NCBI GenBank assembly: GCA_035650655.1 | Contig: DASRHG010000076.1 | Location: 1-21,059 of the forward strand | Reading direction: 5' to 3' | DNA from: DASRHG01 sp035650655 | GTDB taxonomy: Bacteria > Desulfobacterota > Binatia > DP-6 | DNA: 21,059 nt | Shown: piece after piece, positions 7,135-12,967 of the stretch | How positions within the stretch are numbered: position 1 is the stretch's first letter | Layout of the letters: every line of letters begins with the position of its first letter | The notes under the pieces: model-generated | What the model was told of the DNA's origin: nothing | Databases searched by the model: none | What the model saw: the letters and a program-made list of their open reading frames with translations, nothing else | Position numbers and translations under genes: made by a program

Positions 7135-7653
7135 GTGGAGTTCAGACTTCGGCACGGCGAGCGCACCTTCACGGTCCGCGTCGGCCCGGAGCCGGCGCGC
7201 GCCAGCGTCGACGGCGGGGTCCACGAGCTCGCGCGCGTCGCCATCTCTCCGGGCGCGCCCGCGGCGGGCGGCGTCGTCGTGCACGAGGTGACGCTCGAGG
7301 TGGACGGCCGCGCGCACCGCACGCTCGTCGCGCGGGCGGGCGACCGGATCCTCGTTGCGCTCGCCGGCCGCGTGCACGTCTTCGACACGGGCGACGCGGC
7401 GCCCGGCACGCGCCGCGGCGGGACGCGCTCGGGACGCGTGACCGCGCCGATGCCGGGCAAGGTCGTGCGCGTCCTGGTCGCCCCGGGAGACGCCGTCGAG
7501 ACGGGCGCACCCGTCCTCGTGCTCGAGGCGATGAAGATGGAGACGACGCTCGTCGCGGAGGTCACCGGCCGCGTGACGCAGGTGATCGCGGTCGCGGGGG
7601 CCGTCGTCGACGGCGGGGCGCTCCTCGTCGAGATCGCGCCCGCGTCGCGCTGA
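7135..7653 (+). CDS. Biotin carboxyl carrier protein with BT-like N-terminal domain
   Basis: A 172-residue protein starting with GTG one base after the biotin carboxylase stop. The N-terminal 100 residues (from EFRLRHGERTFTVRV) are beta-rich and match the interdomain/BT region found in fused MccA/PccA alpha subunits. The C-terminal part is a biotinyl domain, APMPGKVVRVLVAPGD, with the biotin acceptor K134 in LEAMKMET. It shuttles carboxybiotin between the biotin carboxylase and the carboxyltransferase. The gene is in the +1 frame relative to accC. This may be true gene fission or one miscalled base, but the second carboxylase in this window is split at the same place, which favours fission. 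No gene for biotin ligase is visible. Confidence 0.9.
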   Translation: MEFRLRHGERTFTVRVGPEPARASVDGGVHELARVAISPGAPAAGGVVVHEVTLEVDGRAHRTLVARAGDRILVALAGRVHVFDTGDAAPGTRRGGTRSGRVTAPMPGKVVRVLVAPGDAVETGAPVLVLEAMKMETTLVAEVTGRVTQVIAVAGAVVDGGALLVEIAPASR

Positions 7654-7668
7654 CGCGGCGGGCCGCTC

Positions 7669-7720
7669 TGCTGCGACGGCGTATTCCGTTCGCATTCGTT
7701 GCAGCGACGGCGCCGCTGCA
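7669..7720. promoter_or_regulatory. Direct repeat plus perfect dyad upstream of the sigma54-type activator
   Basis: TGCTGCGACGGCG at 7669-7681 recurs as TGCAGCGACGGCG at 7700-7712 (12 of 13 bases, 31 bases apart, about three helical turns). The second copy is half of a perfect dyad: TGCAGCG at 7700-7706 and CGCTGCA at 7714-7720 with a 7-base spacer. The dyad ends 13 bases before the GTG at 7734. Twofold symmetry is what a dimeric Fis-type helix-turn-helix would bind, so autoregulation by the downstream gene is plausible. Confidence 0.4.
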
Positions 7721-7733
7721 TCACCTTCGCGCC

Positions 7734-9080
7734 GTGGACGGCCGGCTCCGCATCCTGGTCCTCGACGGCGAGCCGCCCCGCCCCGACCTCGCCGCCGCCG
7801 CGCGCGCGTGTCCGGGGGCCGACGTGCGCGCGGCGCCCGCCGCGGACGCCGGGCGCGCGGTCGAGGACGCGCGCCCGGCGCTCGTCCTCGTCGCCGGCGA
7901 CGCCGCGGCGGCGCTCGACGCCGTCCGAGCGCTGCGGGCGCGACACGCGGACCTCCCGATCGTCGTCGTGGGGGTGCGCGACGAGGCGGCGCCCGCGGTC
8001 GCCGCGATGCAGGCGGGCGCGACGCTTTACGTCCCCGCCAGGGGCGACGGGGGGCGCGCCGTCGTGGAGGCCTGCACGCTCGTGACCGCGCGCGCCGGCG
8101 AGCGGCGGCCGCCCCGCGCGGCGCCGCCGGCGGCGATCGCGTCCCCGCTCGCCGGCCTCGTCGGCGACGGGCCCGCGATGGTCGAGGTGCGGGAGCTCGT
8201 CCGGACCGCCGCGCGGACCGAGGCGCACGTCCTCGTCGAGGGGGAAACGGGCACGGGCAAGGAGGTGGTCGCGCGCGCGATCCACGCGCTCAGCCGGCGC
8301 GCGAGCGGCCCGTTCGTCCCGGTCAACTGCGCCGCCGTGCCGGACACCCTCGCGGAGTCGGAGTTCTTCGGCCACGCGCGCGGGGCGTTCACGGGGGCCG
8401 TGCAGGAGCGCCCCGGCGTGCTGCAGCTCGCCGACCGCGGCACGCTCTTCCTGGACGAGGTCGAGGACCTGAGCCCCGCGCTCCAGGCGAAGCTCCTGCG
8501 GGTCGTGCAGGACCGGGAGGTCCGTCCGCTCGGCGGGACGACGCTCCGGCGCGTCGACGTGCGCCTCGTCGCCGCCTCGAATCGCGACCTCTGGCGGTTG
8601 GTCGAGGCGGGCACGTTCCGCCGCGACCTCTACTACCGCCTCCGCGTCCTCACGATCCAGCTCCCGCCGCTCCGGCAGCGACGCGAGGACCTCCCGCTCC
8701 TGATCGGCCACTTCATCGCCCGCTTCAACCGCCAGCACGGTACGAGCTTCACGGTGCCTCCGCCCGCGGCGCTCCGCCCGCTCCTCGAGCACACCTGGCC
8801 CGGCAACGTGCGCGAGCTCGAGAACTCGCTCGAGTCGCTGCTCACGCTGGCGAGTGCGTCGGGCGTACCGCTGGCGGCGCTCCTCGACCGCCAGCGCGTC
8901 GGCGCCGGCCTCGTCGCCGACGAGCGGACGCGGATCGTGCAGGTGCTCGAAGAGCACCGCTGGAACCGCCAGCGCGCGGCCGCGGCGCTCGGCATCTCGC
9001 GGGTGACGCTCTGGCGGCGCATGGAGCGGCACGGGATCCGCGACCCGCTCGGCGCGCCGGTCGGGCAGGCCGCGAGCTGA
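7734..9080 (+). CDS. Sigma54-interacting transcription activator with degenerate receiver
   Basis: A 448-residue NtrC-type protein. Residues 1-120 resemble a receiver but lack its chemistry: the phospho-acceptor position in PALVLVAGD is alanine or valine, and YVPARG has no lysine before the proline. The AAA+ domain (about 139-370) is intact: Walker A GETGTGKE at 170-177, the sigma54-contacting GAFTGA at 217-222, Walker B TLFLDE at 237-242, the arginine-finger region GTFRRDLYYRL and WPGNVRELEN at 355-364. A Fis-type helix-turn-helix fills 400-435 (RQRAAAALGISRVTLWRRM). It should drive sigma54 promoters by ATP hydrolysis, but without phosphorylation through its own N-terminus; a bound ligand or partner is likelier. 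The GTG start at 7734 fits the first receiver strand. It could control the carboxylase genes just upstream. Confidence 0.9.
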   Translation: MDGRLRILVLDGEPPRPDLAAAARACPGADVRAAPAADAGRAVEDARPALVLVAGDAAAALDAVRALRARHADLPIVVVGVRDEAAPAVAAMQAGATLYVPARGDGGRAVVEACTLVTARAGERRPPRAAPPAAIASPLAGLVGDGPAMVEVRELVRTAARTEAHVLVEGETGTGKEVVARAIHALSRRASGPFVPVNCAAVPDTLAESEFFGHARGAFTGAVQERPGVLQLADRGTLFLDEVEDLSPALQAKLLRVVQDREVRPLGGTTLRRVDVRLVAASNRDLWRLVEAGTFRRDLYYRLRVLTIQLPPLRQRREDLPLLIGHFIARFNRQHGTSFTVPPPAALRPLLEHTWPGNVRELENSLESLLTLASASGVPLAALLDRQRVGAGLVADERTRIVQVLEEHRWNRQRAAAALGISRVTLWRRMERHGIRDPLGAPVGQAAS

Positions 9081-9083
9081 CCC

Positions 9084-9992
9084 TCAGCCGCCGAGCCGCA
9101 CCCCGGGCGCGATCTCGAGCGCGCGCGCGACCTCCGCGGCCGGCGCCTTGGCCCCGCCCGCTCGCGCGCGGGCGAACCGGACGGCGCCGCCACGCGCCGC
9201 GACCGTCACGCCGTCGTCGCCGATCGCGAGGACGGTGCCCGGAGCGCCGTCCCCCGCGACCCGACGCGGCTCGAACAGGCGGAGCGTCTCGCCGCGCCAG
9301 CGCGTGTGCGCGCCGGGCTGCGGATCGCAGCCGCGGATCAGGTTGTGGACCTCGCCGACCGGCCGCGACCAGTCGACCGCGGCGTGCTCGTCGCGCAGCA
9401 GCGGGTCGTACGTCGCCTGCGACTCGTCCTGGGGCACGCGCGGCGCGCGGCCCTCGCGGACGAGCGCCACGGCGTCGAGCACCGCCCGCACGCCGAGCGG
9501 GAAGAGCGTCCGGTAGTAGAGGCTGCCCGCGGTGTCGTCGGGGTCGACGGGCGCCTCGCGCTGGAGGAGGATCGGGCCCGTGTCGATGCCGGCGTCGGGC
9601 CAGAAGACCGTCACCCCGGTCCGGGTCTCGCCGCGGATCAGCTGCCACGGAATCGCGCTGCCCCCGCGGTAGCGCGGCAGGAGCGACGGGTGGAAGCAGA
9701 GGCTCCCGCGCCGCGGGAGGCGGAGGAGCGGCTCGGGAACGATCTGGGTCGCGTAGGCGAGGAGCCCGAGGTCGGCGTCCGCCTCTGCGAACGCGCGGCG
9801 GGCGTCCGGGCCCTTCAGCGACCGGAACTGGTGGGCGGGGATCCCCCGCTCGAGGGCGGCGGCCTTCGTGGGATCGGGCTTCGCGCCGGCGTCGGGCGGG
9901 CAGACGACGGCGGCGACGGTGTCGCCGGCGTCCTCGAGACCGCGGAGCACGGCCTCGGCGAAGGCCGCCTGGCCGACGAGGAGGACCCGCAT
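9084..9992 (-). CDS. Formyltransferase, 10-formyl-THF hydrolase-domain type (annotated in many genomes as Fmt-like)
   Basis: A 302-residue protein with the formyltransferase fold: an N-terminal catalytic domain (about 1-200) and a C-terminal OB-like domain. The core reads FHPSLLPRYRGGSAIPWQLIRG then VFWPDAGIDTGPILLQRE, with catalytic H101 and D137. The Asn that precedes the histidine in methionyl-tRNA formyltransferase (NxH) is Cys99 here. This core and the later ATYDPLLRDEHA...WSRP...HNLIRGCDPQPGA pattern match, from memory, the hydrolase domain of 10-formyltetrahydrofolate dehydrogenase (ALDH1L1) better than Fmt. No aldehyde dehydrogenase domain is attached. Likely job: releasing or moving the formyl group of 10-formyl-THF. 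It is the second gene after the dienelactone-hydrolase-like gene (6-base gap) and meets the sigma54 activator stop after only 3 bases. Confidence 0.85.
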   Translation of the reverse strand: MRVLLVGQAAFAEAVLRGLEDAGDTVAAVVCPPDAGAKPDPTKAAALERGIPAHQFRSLKGPDARRAFAEADADLGLLAYATQIVPEPLLRLPRRGSLCFHPSLLPRYRGGSAIPWQLIRGETRTGVTVFWPDAGIDTGPILLQREAPVDPDDTAGSLYYRTLFPLGVRAVLDAVALVREGRAPRVPQDESQATYDPLLRDEHAAVDWSRPVGEVHNLIRGCDPQPGAHTRWRGETLRLFEPRRVAGDGAPGTVLAIGDDGVTVAARGGAVRFARARAGGAKAPAAEVARALEIAPGVRLGG

Positions 9993-9998
9993 CGCGGA

Positions 9999-10706
9999 TC
10001 AGCGCTTCAGGTGTCGGGCGAAGAAGTCGAGGAGTCGCGTCCACGCGTCCTTCGCCGCCGCCTCCTGGTACGAGCCCCGCTCGTTGCAGAAGAAGCCGTG
10101 GTCGGCGCCCGGGTAGACGACGACTTCCCCGTCCTTCCCGCGCCGCGCGAGCGCGCTTCGGAGCGCTTCCACGGTCTCCGGCGGGATGTACGGATCCTTC
10201 TCGCCGAAGAACGCGAGCACGGGCGCACGAACCTGCGGCGTCCTGTCGACCGCGATGCCGCCCCCGTAGAACGGCGCCGTCGCCTTGATCTTGTCCGGCA
10301 GCTCCGCCGCCGCGAGATAGCTGATGCGCCCGCCCATGCAGAAGCCCGTGATCCCGATCCGGTCGGCGCGCACGAATGGCTGCCGCTCGAGGTACGCGAT
10401 CGCGCTCCGGAGGTCGGCGACGACCTGGTCGTCGCGGAGAGTCTGCATGAGGGCGATCGCCGCGGGGAGCTCGTCGTAGCGGACCGTCCGCCCCTTGCCG
10501 CCGCGCCAGTAGAGATCGGGCGCGAAGGCGACGTAGCCCTCGGCAGCGATCCGTCGCGTCACGTCCTGGATGTGCGCGTTCAGGCCGAACGCCTCCATGA
10601 TGACGAGGACGGCCGGCGAGCGGTCGGCGGTCTTCGGGCGGGCGAGACAGCCGGGAAGCGATCCTCCCTCGGCTGGTACGTCGATCGTCTGCGTCTCCAG
10701 CTCCAT
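9999..10706 (-). CDS. Dienelactone hydrolase family protein
   Basis: A 235-residue alpha/beta hydrolase of the dienelactone hydrolase family (PF01738). The catalytic triad is Cys-Asp-His: C123 in the nucleophile elbow GFCMGG, D171 in FGEKDPYIP and H203 in GADHGFF. E38 in VIMEAFGLN matches the glutamate that holds the cysteine inactive until substrate binds in the family. No signal peptide; cytosolic. Family members open the lactone ring of dienelactone in chloroaromatic breakdown, but many act on other esters, and no other aromatic-ring genes are present here. I chose the ATG at 10706 because GGAGG lies nine bases upstream; the frame is open another 59 codons but those residues do not look like the family. 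It is divergent from the IclR gene, which is its likely regulator. Confidence 0.9.
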   Translation of the reverse strand: MELETQTIDVPAEGGSLPGCLARPKTADRSPAVLVIMEAFGLNAHIQDVTRRIAAEGYVAFAPDLYWRGGKGRTVRYDELPAAIALMQTLRDDQVVADLRSAIAYLERQPFVRADRIGITGFCMGGRISYLAAAELPDKIKATAPFYGGGIAVDRTPQVRAPVLAFFGEKDPYIPPETVEALRSALARRGKDGEVVVYPGADHGFFCNERGSYQEAAAKDAWTRLLDFFARHLKR

Positions 10707-10715
10707 CGGATCCGT

Positions 10716-10720
10716 CCTCC
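10716..10720 (-). promoter_or_regulatory. Ribosome binding site of the dienelactone hydrolase gene
   Basis: GGAGG on the minus strand, nine bases before the ATG at 10706. It decides this start over the longer open frame that runs back to 10883. Confidence 0.6.
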
Positions 10721-10753
10721 GCGGAAATCCAAAATTCGATTGCGCAGGTTCCC

Positions 10754-10781
10754 CATATCGGAGGCTGGCGGCCGGATTCAA
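10754..10781 (-). promoter_or_regulatory. Weak promoter candidate for the dienelactone hydrolase operon
   Basis: On the minus strand TTGAAT (10776-10781) and GATATG (10754-10759) are 16 bases apart. The -35 is good and the -10 has only the central ATA. It would give a leader of about 35 to 40 bases including the GGAGG site. Confidence 0.3.
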
Positions 10782-10791
10782 TACGCCGTCC

Positions 10792-10812
10792 CGCCCGCCC
10801 AACGAGCGGGCG
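10792..10812. promoter_or_regulatory. 21-base dyad in the IclR/dienelactone hydrolase intergenic region
   Basis: CGCCCGC at 10792-10798 and GCGGGCG at 10806-10812 form a perfect 7-base inverted repeat with a 7-base spacer. It sits between the two divergent promoters, where an IclR-family dimer would be expected to bind. All-GC arms arise easily by chance at this base composition. Confidence 0.3.
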
Positions 10813-10866
10813 CGTCGCCCGAACATCACGCGATTTCCATGGGTTGCATCGACTTCTTCGTCTCCG

Positions 10867-10895
10867 TTGACTGCCCGGTGCACGAGACGTACCCT
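10867..10895 (+). promoter_or_regulatory. Sigma70-like promoter of the IclR gene
   Basis: TTGACT at 10867-10872 and TACCCT at 10890-10895 with the ideal 17-base spacer. The -10 keeps the key first TA and last T. The transcription start would be near 10902, about 19 bases before the GTG at 10921, leaving room for the GGGGAG ribosome site at 10909-10914. Confidence 0.5.
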
Positions 10896-10920
10896 AAAAC
10901 GCCTTTTCGGGGAGAAGGGC

Positions 10921-11721
10921 GTGCGGCGCGAGAAGTCGAACTACATCATCCAGTCCGTCTCGCACTCGCTCGACGTGCTCGAGCAGTTCTGCGGTGAGGC
11001 GGACGAGCTCGGGGTGACCGAGCTCTCCAAGCGTCTCAAGCTCCACAAGAACAACGTCTTCCGTCTCCTCGCCACGCTCGAGTCGCGCGGCTACATCGAG
11101 CAGAACCGCGCGACGGAGAACTACCGGCTCGGCATCCGCTGCCTCCAGCTCGGGCAGAGCTACCTCCAGCACATGGGGCTCCTCCGGCAGGCGCGCGTCA
11201 CGATGGCCGATCTCGTGCGGCAGGTGCGCGAGACGAGCTACGTCGCGGTGCTCCGGCGGGCCGCCGTCGTCCCGGTCGAGGTCGTCGAGGCGGATCGGCC
11301 GGTCCGCATCGTCTCCCAGCTGGGGGAGGCGCTGCCGCTCCACTGCACGGCGGCCGGGAAGGCGTACCTCGCATTCGAGTCCGAGGACGAGGTCCGCAAC
11401 CTCCTGCCGGACGGCCTCGCGAAGTTCACCGACCGGACGATCGTCGACCGCCAGGCCCTCCACCAGCAGCTGCGGACGATCGCGCAGAACGGCTACGCCG
11501 TCGACATGGGCGAGCACGTCGAGGACATCCGCGCCGTCGCCGTCCCGGTTCGCGACTACAACGCGAGCGTCGTGGGCGTCCTCGCCGTTGCGGCCCCGGC
11601 GTCGCGCTTCACGGCCGAGCGGATCGACAAGGAGATCGCGCCGCTCGTGCTGAAGGCGGGGCGGGAGCTGTCGAGCCGGCTCGGCTTCGAGATGGGCGCC
11701 CGGCGCGAGGCCCAGGGCTGA
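10921..11721 (+). CDS. IclR-family transcriptional regulator
   Basis: A 266-residue regulator of the usual IclR length. The N-terminal winged helix-turn-helix covers about residues 8-70, with SVSHSLDVLEQF, LGVTELSKRLKLHKNNVFRLLATLESRGYIEQ and the wing NYRLG. The C-terminal IclR effector-binding domain (about 85-260) has the family patterns SQLGEALPLHCTAAGKAYLA and GEHVEDIRAVAVPVRD. IclR proteins bind as dimers or tetramers and respond to small organic acids or aromatic compounds. It starts with GTG at 10921 behind GGGGAG. It is divergent from the dienelactone hydrolase and formyltransferase genes across 214 bases, which is the classic arrangement for a regulator and its target. The effector is unknown. 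Confidence 0.93.
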   Translation: MRREKSNYIIQSVSHSLDVLEQFCGEADELGVTELSKRLKLHKNNVFRLLATLESRGYIEQNRATENYRLGIRCLQLGQSYLQHMGLLRQARVTMADLVRQVRETSYVAVLRRAAVVPVEVVEADRPVRIVSQLGEALPLHCTAAGKAYLAFESEDEVRNLLPDGLAKFTDRTIVDRQALHQQLRTIAQNGYAVDMGEHVEDIRAVAVPVRDYNASVVGVLAVAAPASRFTAERIDKEIAPLVLKAGRELSSRLGFEMGARREAQG

Positions 11722-11812
11722 TCGCGGCGCGCGGTCCGTTCCCCAGCTTGCAACCGCGAAATCGGCATCTGCCGTCCCGCGAGCGCGTTCGCGTCGCAGG
11801 AGCGCGCTCGCC

Positions 11813-12086
11813 GTGTCCTTCGTGCTCTGCACCGTGCGCTCGCTCGCCGTCGCTGCGGCCGCGCATGCGAAGGCCATCACGGTGCGCCCCTCGTGGGAGG
11901 ACGGGGGCAGCGGTCTCCAACGGCAACCCGATCGTCCACGACCCCGCGACCGCCGACGGCACGCCCCGACGCCTCGCCCTTCCTGCCCGACCTCGCCGCG
12001 GATCTCGGCCGGAGGGCACCGGCAACTGCTCGAGCGGAAGCGTGAACGGCACGCAGGCGCCCGCGGTGGCGCCTCCCTGCCCGTGA
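11813..12086 (+). pseudogene. Possible decayed gene for a small secreted protein
   Basis: A GTG at 11813, ten bases after AGGAG, opens a frame that reads like a signal peptide: a basic residue, then SLAVAAAAHAKA, then ITVRPSWEDGG. At a run of five G (within 11895-11920) sense moves to the next frame, VSNGNPIVHDPATADGTP. A second jump gives DASPFLPDLAADLG, and a third returns to GTGNCSSGSVNGTQ...PPCP and a stop at 12086. Together these pieces read like one secreted protein with a C-terminal cysteine pair, but each frame alone looks unnatural. Either the gene is decaying or the assembly carries indels. No family recognised. Confidence 0.3.
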
Positions 12087-12116
12087 GCCTTCGCACGGAG
12101 CGGACCGCCGCGACGA

Positions 12117-12146
12117 TTGACTTGGCAACGGCCGCCTGGGTAAGGA
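12117..12146 (+). promoter_or_regulatory. etfB: Promoter candidate for etfBA
   Basis: TTGACT at 12117-12122 and TAAGGA at 12141-12146 with an 18-base spacer. The transcription start would be near 12153, giving a leader of about 57 bases. The -35 is good and the -10 keeps only the first TA. Confidence 0.4.
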
Positions 12147-12198
12147 AGTCCGGTTAAGCCACGGCGCGTCATCGCCCGCCGGCCGGAAATCCGAACCC

Positions 12199-12204
12199 AA
12201 GGAG
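12199..12204 (+). promoter_or_regulatory. etfB: Ribosome binding site of etfB
   Basis: AAGGAG five bases before the GTG at 12210, the strongest Shine-Dalgarno in the window. It fixes the GTG as the start and suggests high expression. Confidence 0.75.
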
Positions 12205-12209
12205 CTCCC

Positions 12210-12965
12210 GTGAAGATCCTCGTCACCGTGAAGCGCGTGCCCGACCCCGAGACCGTCATCAAGATCGGTCCCGACGGCGCCGGCATCGTGACCGACAACG
12301 TCAAGTGGGTGATCAACCCGTTCGACGAGATCGCGATCGAGGAGGCGCTGCGCATCAAGGAGAAGGTCTCGGGCACCGAGGTCGTCCTCGTCTCGATCGG
12401 CCAGAAGACGTCCCAGGAGCAGCTGCGCACCGGTCTCGCGATGGGCGCCGACCGTGCGATCCTCGTCCTCACCGACGCATCGCTCGAGCCGCTCGCCGTC
12501 GCGCGCGTGCTCCAGAAGGTCGCCGACGGCGAGAAGCCCGACGTGATCCTCATGGGCAAGCAGGCGATCGACGACGACTCCAACTGCGCGGGCCAGATGC
12601 TCGCCGAGCTCCTCGGCTGGCCGCAGGCGACGTTCGCGTCGAAGGTCGAGCTCGGCGGGGACCAGAAGTCGGTCAAGGTGACGCGCGAGGTCGACGGCGG
12701 GCTCGAGACGGACGCGATGCCGCTGCCCGCCGTCATCACCGCGGACCTCCGCCTGAACGAGCCGCGCTACGCGTCGCTGCCGGGGATCATGAAGGCGCGG
12801 AAGAAGGAGCTGAAGGAGATTTCGGTCGCGGACCTCGGGGTCGACGTCGCACCGAAGGTGAAGATCGTGAAGCTCGAGACCCCGCCGAAGCGGACGGGCG
12901 GCCGGAAGGTCGCCTCCGTCCAGGAGCTCGTGCAGGTGCTGCACAACGAAGCGAAGGTGATCTGA
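12210..12965 (+). CDS. etfB: Electron transfer flavoprotein beta subunit
   Basis: A 251-residue EtfB, the usual length for group I ETFs. It starts with GTG and reads MKILVTVKRVPDPE, then NPFDEIAIEEALRIKEK and a central VILMGKQAIDDDSNCAGQMLAELLGWPQATFASKVE segment (about 112-146), the last part of which contacts the acyl-CoA dehydrogenase partner in the family. The C-terminal recognition-loop region LRLNEPRYASLPGIMKARKK is present, with the leucine-bearing ASLPGIMKA that anchors to dehydrogenases. EtfB binds AMP and, with EtfA, one FAD that carries electrons from acyl-CoA dehydrogenases. The etfA ATG follows two bases after its stop. I see nothing that marks it as an electron-bifurcating type, but this was not checked residue by residue. 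Confidence 0.96.
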   Translation: MKILVTVKRVPDPETVIKIGPDGAGIVTDNVKWVINPFDEIAIEEALRIKEKVSGTEVVLVSIGQKTSQEQLRTGLAMGADRAILVLTDASLEPLAVARVLQKVADGEKPDVILMGKQAIDDDSNCAGQMLAELLGWPQATFASKVELGGDQKSVKVTREVDGGLETDAMPLPAVITADLRLNEPRYASLPGIMKARKKELKEISVADLGVDVAPKVKIVKLETPPKRTGGRKVASVQELVQVLHNEAKVI

Positions 12966-12967
12966 TC

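Larger units (their letters stand above)
11722..12209. other. 488-base gap between the IclR gene and etfB
   Basis: The only stretch over 300 bases without an intact gene. It holds a candidate broken gene at 11813-12086, a promoter candidate at 12117-12146 and the etfB ribosome site at 12199-12204. A weak 6-base inverted repeat (CGCGGT at 11730-11735, ACCGCG at 11753-11758) lies after the IclR stop, without a T tract. I saw no RNA gene or riboswitch pattern. Confidence 0.6.

Noticed and set aside
7681..7720. A sigma54 (-24/-12) promoter before the activator gene
   Set aside because: TTGCA at 7699-7703 fits a -12 element, but no GG lies at the required distance upstream.
4974..9032. A 1352-codon open frame on the minus strand
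   Set aside because: It lies across the SLOG, biotin carboxylase, BCCP and sigma54 activator genes and its peptide is arginine-, glutamate- and glycine-rich without any domain. It is a shadow caused by high GC content.
10707..10883. A 59-residue N-terminal extension of the dienelactone hydrolase
   Set aside because: The GGAGG site at 10716-10720 sits before the ATG at 10706, and the extension has no family similarity.
11609..12739. A 376-codon minus-strand frame opposite the IclR end, the gap and etfB
   Set aside because: Most of it is antisense to clear coding sequence and no recognisable motif is present.
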